Made by a program: the position numbers and the translations under genes
Notes under the pieces: model-generated
Databases searched by the model: none
What the model was told of the DNA's origin: nothing
Seen by the model: only the letters and a program-made list of their open reading frames with translations
In this document: positions 27,091-34,242 of the stretch, piece by piece
Layout of the letters: the number at the start of each line of letters is the position of its first letter
Position numbering within the stretch: position 1 is the first letter of the stretch
Assembly (NCBI GenBank): GCA_964636985.1
Contig: CAZWSX010000015.1
Span: forward strand, 62,001 to 126,000
DNA from: CAZWSX01 sp964636985
GTDB lineage: Bacteria; Planctomycetota; Planctomycetia; Pirellulales; Pirellulaceae
Length of the DNA: 64,000 bases
Reading direction: 5' to 3'

Positions 27091-27349
27091 GATAAGCCCT
27101 TTCATTCAGCCGTGTATCTTTCTACGAGCGTCGTCCGGCCATCAATTGCAAATGTCTTGCCAACCGGAAACGAGCTAGCAGTCGACCTGGTTCGACTTAC
27201 CGAGTTGGCCCAGAACTTGCCTTACTGATTGGCAGGCAAGTGGCACTTCCGTAGAAACAGCGTGCATGGCGACATCGCGGCCGAAGCAGTTCCGAACAGA
27301 GTGGAGCGAAGCGCCACGCATCTGCGAGGAATTTCGCTGCGCTGTGTCA

Positions 27350-27598
27350 ATGATTGCCTTCTTACTCCTGGTTTTACTTGCTCGCGAAATCGCAGCACAA
27401 CCTCTGCCGCGCTCTGCGACAGGTGTTCGAAATCGCCGCATCGATCAAAAACTGGCGGCGCTGCTGGTGCCGATCGATGCGTCCGATGAGCCTGAATCGA
27501 TCCCGCTAAAGCGCAAATTGCGAGTACGCGGGACTGTTTCCTTGGAAAACGTCCCCTCCATGAAGCTTTGGAGCGATTGTCTCAGCAATTCAACGTGA
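27350..27598 (+). pseudogene. 5' part of a secretin-N-like repeat protein, cut off by a frameshift
   Basis: This frame codes for a signal peptide (MIAFLLLVLLAREIAAQ) and then RGTVSLENVP, after which it goes out of frame (MKLWSDCLSNST, stop). Inserting one C in the run at 27553-27556 would give VSLENVPLHEALERLSQQF, joining it to the downstream frame and matching the equivalent VSFEVEEVPLEEWVRQLRKDF in repeat 2. So this is the true N-terminus of the next entry. ATG at 27266 is a possible alternative start. No strong ribosome site is seen. Confidence 0.75.
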
Positions 27599-29556
27599 CC
27601 ATTCTTGCCGACGAGAGAGCGCTCGAGGAAGCCAGCGTGTCGCCGGACGAGCCTGTAACGATCCTGCAAACGGACGCGCAGCTCAAGGACATTTTGAACC
27701 AGATACGCGGCGCCAAAGATCTCGAATCGCTCGAATTGACGTGGTCCATCGAAGGCGGGATGGCTGTCCTCACAACACGAGAAAAGGCCCAGGCACTGCA
27801 TTTCGTCAAACTTTATCCAGTCTTCGATTTGGCTGACGCGAACCTCCGCGACGCGGGATTTGAGGAACTGCAGAAATCGATCGAAAAGGCTGTCGATCCC
27901 GGATCCTGGGACAAAAGTATGTCCCCAGGCTATGCCGTAGCAATTCCTTCCCTCGGAATCTTCGTGATCTCACAGACACAGCAAAACCACGACGCCATTT
28001 CCGACTATCTGGCCGACCTCCGCCAGCGAAACGTTCGCCCAGGCGATCGAGGTATCGATTGGGACGCCGCCGCGACTATCGCTCTCGCATCGACCTCGGC
28101 CGATGTGCTGTCCGCGATGACGCCGGAATTCCTCCCTGGCGTCACCGAGGCGCACCTCCGTTTGCAAAGGCAACTTGATCAAACGGTTTCCTTTGAGGTT
28201 GAAGAAGTGCCGCTGGAAGAATGGGTTCGCCAGTTGCGCAAGGATTTCAAAGTGTCCATCCAAATGGACGCCAAAGCTCTCGAGGAAGCCTCCGTCACAC
28301 CGGATCAGCCGATCAACTTATCCGTTCGAAACGTCTCGCTCCGCCGCGCTCTCGCCGTAGTGCTTTCGCGACTTGAGCTGACGTACCTCTTTCGGTACGA
28401 CCAGATCGTGATTACCACGACCGAAAAAGCAAACATCCTTGGCGAACTGCGTGTCTTCCCCGTCGCCGACTTGGTGGCCAATGAAAACGATCCCTACTTT
28501 GTGGACGCCGATACGTTGATGACACTCCTTTACGAGATGGTGTCGCCTGACAGTTGGGAAGAAGCCGGAGGTCCAGGGCGCACTGTCTACGACCACGTCA
28601 GTTGTTCCTTCACCATGAACCAAACGCGTGAGGTTCTCGATGGCGTCAAACGATTGCTCACGGCACTCCGTTTGGCAAGGCACCGACTGCAACTCTGGCG
28701 CGAACAAACGACTCACCTGCTTCGATTGTCCGAGGCCAAGCGGCCCTCCATCCGAGCGACACAAATCCCAACGAGTGGGCAACTAAGCAAACGTTCGATT
28801 GTCCCCATTCCGCTCGACCTCATTCCCCCTTCACGCGCCGTGCTGCGGCAATTGAATACGCATATCACGTTCGAGAAACAAGCGATCGTGTTTTCCGAAT
28901 TGCTCGAGCAATTTCGTGACCGGTACGGCATCCGATTCGAAATCGATCCATCCGCCAAAGATCCAAGGTTCAACGACGAAGGCAACGTATCACTCGAAGT
29001 ATGCGACGTCCCCTTAGGGGCGGCACTGGCGGAAGTTCTCTCCCGATACGAACTTGGATACCGCGTTGCGGGAGATACCGTCGTGATCGCGAGCATCGAA
29101 GAGATCAAAACGACGCTCACCACGGTCGCCTATCCTGCACGCGACTTAGTCGCCGACTCCAATGCTTCGGATTACGACCAGCTGGTCGTGAACATCATGG
29201 GCGTTGTCTCATCCGACGCCTGGGAAGTACATGGTGGTCCCGGCAAGATAGCTGTCTCTTCAACAGATGGTACGCTCGTGATCTCTCAGACTGCCGACGT
29301 CCATACCAAGGTCGAACAGATTCTGACGGCTTGGCGTCGCGCCAAAGCAGTCTCCGATTCGCAGACCCAAATCGCTGGAGCAACCTCCAAAACAGTGTCG
29401 CTGGTCTCTCAGCGATTAGGCACGCCCGAGCGACCACGCCGCGGGCATAAAAGTAGTGGTGCGATCGGCATGGGGGGTGGCGGATTCTTCGCCATCGAAG
29501 AGGACTTCACCCCCGGCGGCAGCAATGCCAACACCGCTGCGAAGCCTGATCGTTGA
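27568..29556 (+). CDS. Protein with three secretin/STN-like repeats; 3' part of a frameshifted gene
   Basis: 662 codons in a frame one base back from the 5' part; as it stands the only start is a TTG in mid-domain. Three repeats of about 165 residues can be aligned (about 1-150, 206-372, 433-592). Each has a beta-alpha-beta STN-like unit (for example ERLSQQFNVTILADERALEE, QLRKDFKVSIQMDAKALEE) and then an FPVADLVA-type unit ending in V-S-P-D-S-W-E, GGPG and an ISQT or NQT segment. STN domains occur in secretins and TonB receptors, but no secretin pore is present, so the role is unknown; planctomycetes encode many such proteins. It would be exported via the signal peptide of the 5' part. Confidence 0.8.
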   Translation: MERLSQQFNVTILADERALEEASVSPDEPVTILQTDAQLKDILNQIRGAKDLESLELTWSIEGGMAVLTTREKAQALHFVKLYPVFDLADANLRDAGFEELQKSIEKAVDPGSWDKSMSPGYAVAIPSLGIFVISQTQQNHDAISDYLADLRQRNVRPGDRGIDWDAAATIALASTSADVLSAMTPEFLPGVTEAHLRLQRQLDQTVSFEVEEVPLEEWVRQLRKDFKVSIQMDAKALEEASVTPDQPINLSVRNVSLRRALAVVLSRLELTYLFRYDQIVITTTEKANILGELRVFPVADLVANENDPYFVDADTLMTLLYEMVSPDSWEEAGGPGRTVYDHVSCSFTMNQTREVLDGVKRLLTALRLARHRLQLWREQTTHLLRLSEAKRPSIRATQIPTSGQLSKRSIVPIPLDLIPPSRAVLRQLNTHITFEKQAIVFSELLEQFRDRYGIRFEIDPSAKDPRFNDEGNVSLEVCDVPLGAALAEVLSRYELGYRVAGDTVVIASIEEIKTTLTTVAYPARDLVADSNASDYDQLVVNIMGVVSSDAWEVHGGPGKIAVSSTDGTLVISQTADVHTKVEQILTAWRRAKAVSDSQTQIAGATSKTVSLVSQRLGTPERPRRGHKSSGAIGMGGGGFFAIEEDFTPGGSNANTAAKPDR

Positions 29557-29560
29557 AAGA

Positions 29561-29595
29561 GGGCGATAGCCGCAGGGGGCAGGCGGCTATCGCCC
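29561..29595 (+). terminator. Palindrome directly after the secretin-N-like gene
   Basis: GGGCGATAGCCGC and GCGGCTATCGCCC make a perfect 13-base-pair stem with a 9-base loop, starting four bases after the stop. No T-run follows. Confidence 0.5.
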
Positions 29596-29707
29596 CGAGA
29601 CAAGACCACAACCTGCCGAAACGGCAATTGGGGTTGCACTTTCGGTCCCGCCGACTCAGATTGGATTCCAGGCCTACTCCGCGTGAGCCCGCCCCCAGGA
29701 ATCCATC

Positions 29708-31018
29708 TTGATACACAACGTTGTCTCAGCCGGCGCTAAAGGGAACGGCGAATCGCTTGATACCGCCGCCATCAACACCGCGATCGCCCAGTGTTCCCAA
29801 GCAGGTGGCGGCGAAGTCTTTTTTCCCGCGGGCCGATATCGCACCGGGACCATCCGCCTGGCCAGCGGCGTGACGCTTTCGCTCGGAGAAGGGGCCACGA
29901 TTGTCGGCACGAGCCAACTCGACCAGTACGAGGTCTACACTCCCCCGTCAGGAACGCCCGAAGCGGGCTTTCCCAAACATTGGCATCGGGCCCTCATCCT
30001 GGGAGTCAAGGTCGAGAACGTCGGCATCGCCGGCCCGGGTAACATCGATGGCGCCAAAGTCTTCGATCCCCACGGCGAAGAGCGAATGCGCGGGCCACAC
30101 ACCATCCTGATCGCCGAATCCAAAGGGATCACCGTCCGCGACTTGTCGATTCTCGATTCAGCCAATTACGCGGTGCTGCTAGAAGACGTTTCGCAGGCGA
30201 AATTTTCGCGCGTTAGGTGCGTCGGCGGGTGGGACGGAATTCACTTTCGCGGCTGGTACGGCCGGCCTTGCCGCAACATTTCGATCACCGATTGCCAGTT
30301 CTACACCGGCGACGATTCGATCGCCGGGCGGTACTGGGAAGACGTCGTCATCCGCAACTGCGTTTTCAATAGCTCGTGCAACGGCATCCGCTTGATCGGA
30401 CCGGCCCTTCGCCTCACCATCGACGAATGCCTCTTCTTCGGCCCTGGCAAACAGCCGCATCGCTCGTCGCGACGGACCAACATGCTGGCCGGGATTTGCC
30501 TGCAACCCGGCGGATGGGATCACACTCGCGGACACACCGACGAAGTCTTGATCTCGAACGTCACCATGCGCGACGTCGCGGCGGCCATTCATTGTTCGCT
30601 TAAGCCGCCGAACACGGCCGGGAGAATCATCGTCGACGGGCTCTCCGCGACGGGCGTTTACCGCGCGGCAACTTCGTTCGAGAGCTGGAGCCAATCTCCT
30701 ATCGAACATGTCGCGATGCGCGGGGTCAGCATCGAACACGCCGGCCAATGGACCGATGCACTGGTTCACATTCCAGTGAAAGTCCCAGGCATCGACGTTC
30801 GCCCGCTACCGGCTTGGGGGCTGTATGCCCGCAAAGTGAAACACATGGCTTTGGCCGACGTCGACTGGAGCGTCCGCGAACCTGATGAACGACCGGTCCT
30901 GCACGCCGATTCGGTCGGCAAGCTGTTTCTCGATTCGGTGCGGCATCCTCATTCCACCGGCAAGCATCCGCCCATGATGCTGCGAAATGTAGACGCCTTC
31001 GAGCACCACGGCCAATAA
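29708..31018 (+). CDS. Glycoside hydrolase family 28-like (polygalacturonase-type) beta-helix protein
   Basis: 436 residues from a TTG start supported by AGGA about eight bases upstream. The right-handed beta-helix fold is opened by NTAIAQCSQAGGGEVFFPAG (a typical GH28/pectate-lyase entry), RTGTIRLASGVTLSLGEGA and GIAGPGNIDG. The catalytic region has WDGIHFRGW, where GH28 enzymes have an N-x-D, and TGDDSIAG, the conserved D-D pair. This should hydrolyse a galacturonan or related polysaccharide. No signal peptide is apparent, which suggests a cytoplasmic oligosaccharide substrate or a wrongly placed start. The stop is followed by one of the GACA/TGTC palindromes (31053-31077). Confidence 0.87.
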   Translation: MIHNVVSAGAKGNGESLDTAAINTAIAQCSQAGGGEVFFPAGRYRTGTIRLASGVTLSLGEGATIVGTSQLDQYEVYTPPSGTPEAGFPKHWHRALILGVKVENVGIAGPGNIDGAKVFDPHGEERMRGPHTILIAESKGITVRDLSILDSANYAVLLEDVSQAKFSRVRCVGGWDGIHFRGWYGRPCRNISITDCQFYTGDDSIAGRYWEDVVIRNCVFNSSCNGIRLIGPALRLTIDECLFFGPGKQPHRSSRRTNMLAGICLQPGGWDHTRGHTDEVLISNVTMRDVAAAIHCSLKPPNTAGRIIVDGLSATGVYRAATSFESWSQSPIEHVAMRGVSIEHAGQWTDALVHIPVKVPGIDVRPLPAWGLYARKVKHMALADVDWSVREPDERPVLHADSVGKLFLDSVRHPHSTGKHPPMMLRNVDAFEHHGQ

Positions 31019-31052
31019 AGAAGTTGCCGTTTCAGAGTCGGCAAGCCACTCT

Positions 31053-31077
31053 GTGCACGGACAGAATGTCCGTGCAC
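31053..31077. repeat. Short palindromic repeat, GTGCACGGACA copy
   Basis: GTGCACGGACA, spacer GAA, TGTCCGTGCAC: 11 perfect pairs. It lies 35 bases after the GH28 stop. It belongs to a dispersed family in this window whose members share GGACA/TGTCC or AGACA/TGTCT arms. Confidence 0.65.
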
Positions 31078-31120
31078 CTCACCCTCTCCCACTCTCCCCG
31101 ACTCCCCTTCCCCCGCTCTC

Positions 31121-31897
31121 TTACTTCGTGGGCGAGTAGTCGGTCGCGTTCATGTAAGTCGACATCACGCCGCCATCGACCGTGAGCGAGCCGCCGTATT
31201 TAGCTTCGCTGGCAGTACGCGCCTTGAGCCAATCCGGATCGGCGCGGAATTTTTCGAACGATTGCAGTCCCGCTTCCTTGCTCTTGTGCGCCAAGATGTA
31301 AATCAGCGTGTCCCCTTCCCCTTTTTGGCCCGGCATCACGTCCCAGTAGTACAGGTTCGTCATCCCGTGCTTTTCGAACAGCTTGACGGTGTGATTTCGG
31401 AAGCGATCGTGCAGTTGTGCCAGCGCATTGGGGGCCGTTTTGTAAACGCGCAGCTCAAAGACCCGGTTCCCTTCCGTCGACGGCTGGATCGCGGGCGAAT
31501 AGTCGGTTGGCTGCATATAGACCGATTCGGCCTTATCGACCAGCTTCCCATCCTTTTCGCTTTCCTTGGCCGCGGCCTGCCACTCGGGGTCGGCGACAAA
31601 AGCCTTCCACGATTCGGCGGCGGCCTCTTTCGACTTGTGCCCGATCACGTAGATCAGCATTTCCTTGGGGTTATCTTGCGGCACCCAGTAGCCCAAGTTG
31701 GTCATGCCGTGCTTTTCGAACAGATTGAGCGTGTGATTGCGAAAACGGTTTTCCAGTGCCGCCAGCTTTCCAGGCTTGGCATAATAGGTGCGCATTTCGA
31801 ACACGAGGGGGTCCTTATCGGCGGCAACCACTGGAGCCAGAACTCCCAGCAGCGGCATCGCCATGCAAAACGTGGCCAGCAAAATGGAACGCAGCAT
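31121..31897 (-). CDS. Secreted protein with two NIPSNAP domains
   Basis: 258 residues with a signal peptide (MLRSILLATFCMAMPLLGV onward to VVAA). Two NIPSNAP/dimeric alpha-beta-barrel domains repeat the same order: FEMRTYYAKPGKLAALENRF, RNHTLNLFEKHGMTNLGYW and VIGHKSKEAAAESW in the first, and FELRVYKTAPNALAQLHDRF, RNHTVKLFEKHGMTNLYYW and LAHKSKEAGLQSFEKF in the second. Their near identity indicates internal duplication. Function unknown; NIPSNAP proteins have been linked to vesicle or stress roles in animals. GGAGGT at 31905-31910 fixes the start at the ATG at 31897. Divergent from the ThuA-like gene. Confidence 0.93.
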   Translation of the reverse strand: MLRSILLATFCMAMPLLGVLAPVVAADKDPLVFEMRTYYAKPGKLAALENRFRNHTLNLFEKHGMTNLGYWVPQDNPKEMLIYVIGHKSKEAAAESWKAFVADPEWQAAAKESEKDGKLVDKAESVYMQPTDYSPAIQPSTEGNRVFELRVYKTAPNALAQLHDRFRNHTVKLFEKHGMTNLYYWDVMPGQKGEGDTLIYILAHKSKEAGLQSFEKFRADPDWLKARTASEAKYGGSLTVDGGVMSTYMNATDYSPTK

Positions 31898-31904
31898 GTC
31901 CATC

Positions 31905-31910
31905 ACCTCC
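31905..31910 (-). promoter_or_regulatory. Ribosome binding site of the NIPSNAP gene
   Basis: GGAGGT on the minus strand, seven bases before the ATG at 31897. It rules out the upstream ATG at 31903, which would be too close. Confidence 0.6.
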
Positions 31911-31946
31911 AAATTAAACGACATTCATGACTTCGCATTATCCTGG

Positions 31947-32771
31947 TTGCGACGGGCCCGCGAAACAACCCCACAGGCGATCGCCTCGCTGATTGCATTG
32001 GCAATCTTTTTGCCAGCCGCGATTCAGGCCGTCGAGCCCAAGCCGCCGACCGTCGTCTTTCTGATTGGCGAAGACGAGTACGAAACGGAGAAAACGTTTC
32101 CCGCGTGGGCAAAAGAACGGCTCGAACCAGCTGGCATCAAATGCCGCTATGTCCTGGCAAAAAATGAAACGCCGCACGACTTTGCCGGAATGGAAATGCT
32201 CGATGGCGCCGACGCCATCGCCATCAGCATCCGCCGCCGCGCTCCCAAAGAAGCGCAGCTCGCGGCGCTACGAAAGGCAATCGATCGCGGCGCCGGCGTG
32301 TTTGCGATTCGCACCACCTGCCACGCCTTCGCCATGCGTCCGGGCGAATCCGCTCCAGCGGGCCACGCGACCTGGCCCGAATTCGACCAAGACGTTCTCG
32401 GCTGTCACTACCAAAACCACTGGGGCAACAAAGCCGATACCGATCCCCGCACGCTCGTGCGCATCGCCGACAAAGCACAAGGACATCCACTGCTCGCCGG
32501 TTGGCCAACTGAGCCGACAGAGACAATCGTGCGATCGTGGCTCTACAAGGTGCGCCCGCTCGACGAAAAAGCGGTGCCATTGTTGATCGGCCGCATTCCC
32601 GGACGAACCAAAGACGACGAGCACGAACCGGTTGCCTGGACCCTCGAAAAAGGCAAGCAGCGCATCTTTAACACCACACTAGGCCACCCTGACGAGTTTC
32701 AGCAGAAACCCGTCGCCGATTTGTTGACCGCCGCGATGCAGTGGGTGCTGCGCAGGCCAGTTGCGAAATGA
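31947..32771 (+). CDS. ThuA-like (trehalose utilisation family) secreted protein
   Basis: About 274 residues. The start is uncertain: TTG at 31947 gives a compact signal peptide (MRRARETTPQAIASLIALA then IFLPAAIQA), while ATG at 31896 would overlap the ribosome site of the divergent gene. The glutamine-amidotransferase-like ThuA fold shows PPTVVFLIGEDEYETE, GADAIAISIRRRAPKEAQL, GAGVFAIRTTCHAF, HWGNKADTDPRTLV and GHPLLAGW, with a late ARG-type segment RIFNTTLGHPDEF. Related proteins take part in trehalose or other sugar metabolism, but exported planctomycete members are uncharacterised. Confidence 0.85.
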   Translation: MRRARETTPQAIASLIALAIFLPAAIQAVEPKPPTVVFLIGEDEYETEKTFPAWAKERLEPAGIKCRYVLAKNETPHDFAGMEMLDGADAIAISIRRRAPKEAQLAALRKAIDRGAGVFAIRTTCHAFAMRPGESAPAGHATWPEFDQDVLGCHYQNHWGNKADTDPRTLVRIADKAQGHPLLAGWPTEPTETIVRSWLYKVRPLDEKAVPLLIGRIPGRTKDDEHEPVAWTLEKGKQRIFNTTLGHPDEFQQKPVADLLTAAMQWVLRRPVAK

Positions 32772-32778
32772 AGGCTGC

Positions 32779-33306
32779 TTACGGCTTGGCCATAAAGGCC
32801 ATCACCACCAGCGTTGCCGCCCAGACGGTGATTTGCAGAACTTGCGACTGAGCAATCAATTGCCGGGCCTCGGTCGTTTTCGCCAGCACCCAATAATCGA
32901 ACGCGAACCAAAACGGCGGGACGACGATCCACGCCGCCAGCAGGATCACCCCGTCGTTGATGATCATCAGCGTTTTTTGCGGCGTGAGATAGACGAACCG
33001 CCCCTGCATGAACAAGATGATTGCGACGGCCGCATAGATCAGGCCGAAGACGTTCACGAACGTCGAGAGAGGACGCGCGCGGAGTAACCAAACAGAACGA
33101 CTGGCGATTTCCGACACCGCCATCGATTCCAAAGGCACGCCCTCGGCAACTCCAAGAGCCCCCTTGGCCCTGTTGCGAGTCTGTTCTTCCTCAGACTCCA
33201 GTTGCTTCACTTCCGCCCAGGGGTCGATTCTCTTTTTTTCGGCGGGGGGCATAAAGCGAGTCGCGATGGGCTGCCAAGCGACGGAGTTCCCGCCGGGCAG
33301 CGACAT
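32779..33306 (-). CDS. Small membrane protein, three transmembrane segments, function unknown
   Basis: About 175 residues. A cytoplasmic N-terminal part (PPAEKKRIDPWAEVKQLESE) leads to three hydrophobic segments: VNVFGLIYAAVAIILFM, GVILLAAWIVVPPFWFAF and VLQITVWAATLVVMAFMA. No family recognised. The start is uncertain; ATG at 33306 is chosen and ATG at 33252 (MPPAEKKR) is possible, neither with a good ribosome site. Its 3' end faces the ThuA-like gene seven bases away. Confidence 0.65.
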   Translation of the reverse strand: MSLPGGNSVAWQPIATRFMPPAEKKRIDPWAEVKQLESEEEQTRNRAKGALGVAEGVPLESMAVSEIASRSVWLLRARPLSTFVNVFGLIYAAVAIILFMQGRFVYLTPQKTLMIINDGVILLAAWIVVPPFWFAFDYWVLAKTTEARQLIAQSQVLQITVWAATLVVMAFMAKP

Positions 33307-33431
33307 CTCAAATGAGGTCGTTTTCCTGTCACCAGCCGAGCATCTTCGCCCCTTTGATGAGCCGTGAATCAAGAAATTGCAAACAAACCGTGAAGATCGC
33401 TCGATGTGTTGGCTAGGACTGTGTCGGCTAA

Positions 33432-33464
33432 GAGGCTATCCGCAATCTTGTTTCGGATAGCCTC
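33432..33464. repeat. Palindrome, 11 base pairs
   Basis: GAGGCTATCCG and CGGATAGCCTC pair perfectly around an 11-base loop. First of three inverted repeats packed between the membrane-protein gene and cutA. Confidence 0.6.
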
Positions 33465-33466
33465 GT

Positions 33467-33485
33467 GACGACCTGGACGGTCGTC
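33467..33485. repeat. Palindrome, 7 base pairs
   Basis: GACGACC and GGTCGTC pair perfectly around a 5-base loop; two bases after the preceding palindrome. Confidence 0.5.
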
Positions 33486-33525
33486 GCAACGTCAAAACAC
33501 CGAAGGTTTTTGATGTTGTTCCATA

Positions 33526-33552
33526 CGAAAATCGGCATGATGCCGATTTTCG
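33526..33552 (-). terminator. Palindrome directly after cutA
   Basis: CGAAAATCGGCA and TGCCGATTTTCG pair perfectly around a 3-base loop, nine bases beyond the cutA stop on the minus strand. The 3' arm itself contains TTTT on either strand. It may be the cutA terminator or part of a larger structured element. Confidence 0.45.
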
Positions 33553-33560
33553 GACAGCCG

Positions 33561-33920
33561 CTAAGAGACGGTCGACGGCGGAGGAGGCGTCGTGCTTTTG
33601 CCTCCGATCTGCGCTACCAGCCATTGGTGGTATCCGGGGCTCACAATCGACACCGGAACGACAATCACTTCCGGCTGGTCGTAGGGATGGGATTCCAGAA
33701 TCGCACGTTCGACGTCCTCGTATTTAGAACGAATCGTCTTGATCGACAGCTGCCACTCGCGAGCGGTTTCGATCCGGGAGTTCCAGCGATAACTGCTCTC
33801 GATCGGGCCCGAGATTTGGGTGCAAGCCGCGAGCCGACCTTCGATCAAAATCTGCGCCAACCGCTGGGCGTCCGTTTTTTCGGCCGTCGTGGTCAACACG
33901 AGAATCACTTCGTCCGACAA
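33561..33920 (-). CDS. cutA: Divalent cation tolerance protein CutA
   Basis: 119 residues, standard CutA length plus a short Thr/Pro-rich tail. Family hallmarks: LVLTTTAEKTDAQRLAQILI, LAACTQISGPIESSYRW, EWQLSIKTIRSKYEDVERAI, HPYDQPEVIVVPV and GYHQWLV. CutA forms stable trimers and is linked to copper and other divalent metal tolerance; its molecular role is unsettled. Translation starts at a TTG with a GGAG around ten bases upstream. Cytoplasmic. Confidence 0.93.
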   Translation of the reverse strand: MSDEVILVLTTTAEKTDAQRLAQILIEGRLAACTQISGPIESSYRWNSRIETAREWQLSIKTIRSKYEDVERAILESHPYDQPEVIVVPVSIVSPGYHQWLVAQIGGKSTTPPPPSTVS

Positions 33921-34149
33921 AGTTTCAACACTCCAACTAACGATTTCGAAATCCCTATGGGATCGGCCGGTCGATGAGCCCGATTTCGAGCCGCGAACCT
34001 GGTCAAACAGTCCCGATTATAACGGCCGCTACCGCTTTGGCGCACACCCTTTCGCGTCCCTCGGAGGTCGGGTCCCCGCACAATCGAGACCGGAAGTCGA
34101 CAAACCCGCGTCTACCGCGCATGATGGTACTAGGACGCGCGCTCAAAGG

Positions 34150-34188
34150 GGCCGGCCACGGACACACAGGTCTGTGCGGCCTTTTTTT
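34150..34188 (+). terminator. Strong intrinsic terminator upstream of the PilT-type gene
   Basis: GGCCG, a two-base bulge, CACGGAC, a six-base loop, GTCTGTG and CGGCC form a 12-pair stem (one G-U), followed immediately by seven T. It lies 55 bases before the ATG of the PilT-type gene on the same strand, with no gene in front of it. Confidence 0.75.
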
Positions 34189-34228
34189 GTCTTATCGTCG
34201 TTCGCTTATCTTTCTTGTCGAAGCTGTC

Positions 34229-34233
34229 AGGAG
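34229..34233 (+). promoter_or_regulatory. Ribosome binding site of the PilT-type gene
   Basis: AGGAG nine bases before the ATG at 34243. It sets the start and excludes the open frame extending upstream through the terminator. Confidence 0.6.
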
Positions 34234-34242
34234 TCGTTTGAA

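Larger units (their letters stand above)
33921..34242. other. Intergenic region between cutA and the PilT-type gene
   Basis: 322 bases between divergent genes with no supported coding region. It ends in a strong intrinsic terminator (34150-34188) placed before, not after, the PilT-type gene. A GATTATAAC sequence near 34015 could be a -10 element. A short RNA of roughly 150 bases or a terminated leader could be made here. Confidence 0.45.

Noticed and set aside
33975..34190. An SRP RNA, 6S RNA or tmRNA in the PilT-type leader region.
   Set aside because: The conserved SRP loop (GGTC-x-GG and GGAAG pairing) and the tmRNA tRNA-like ends are not present; only the terminator is convincing.
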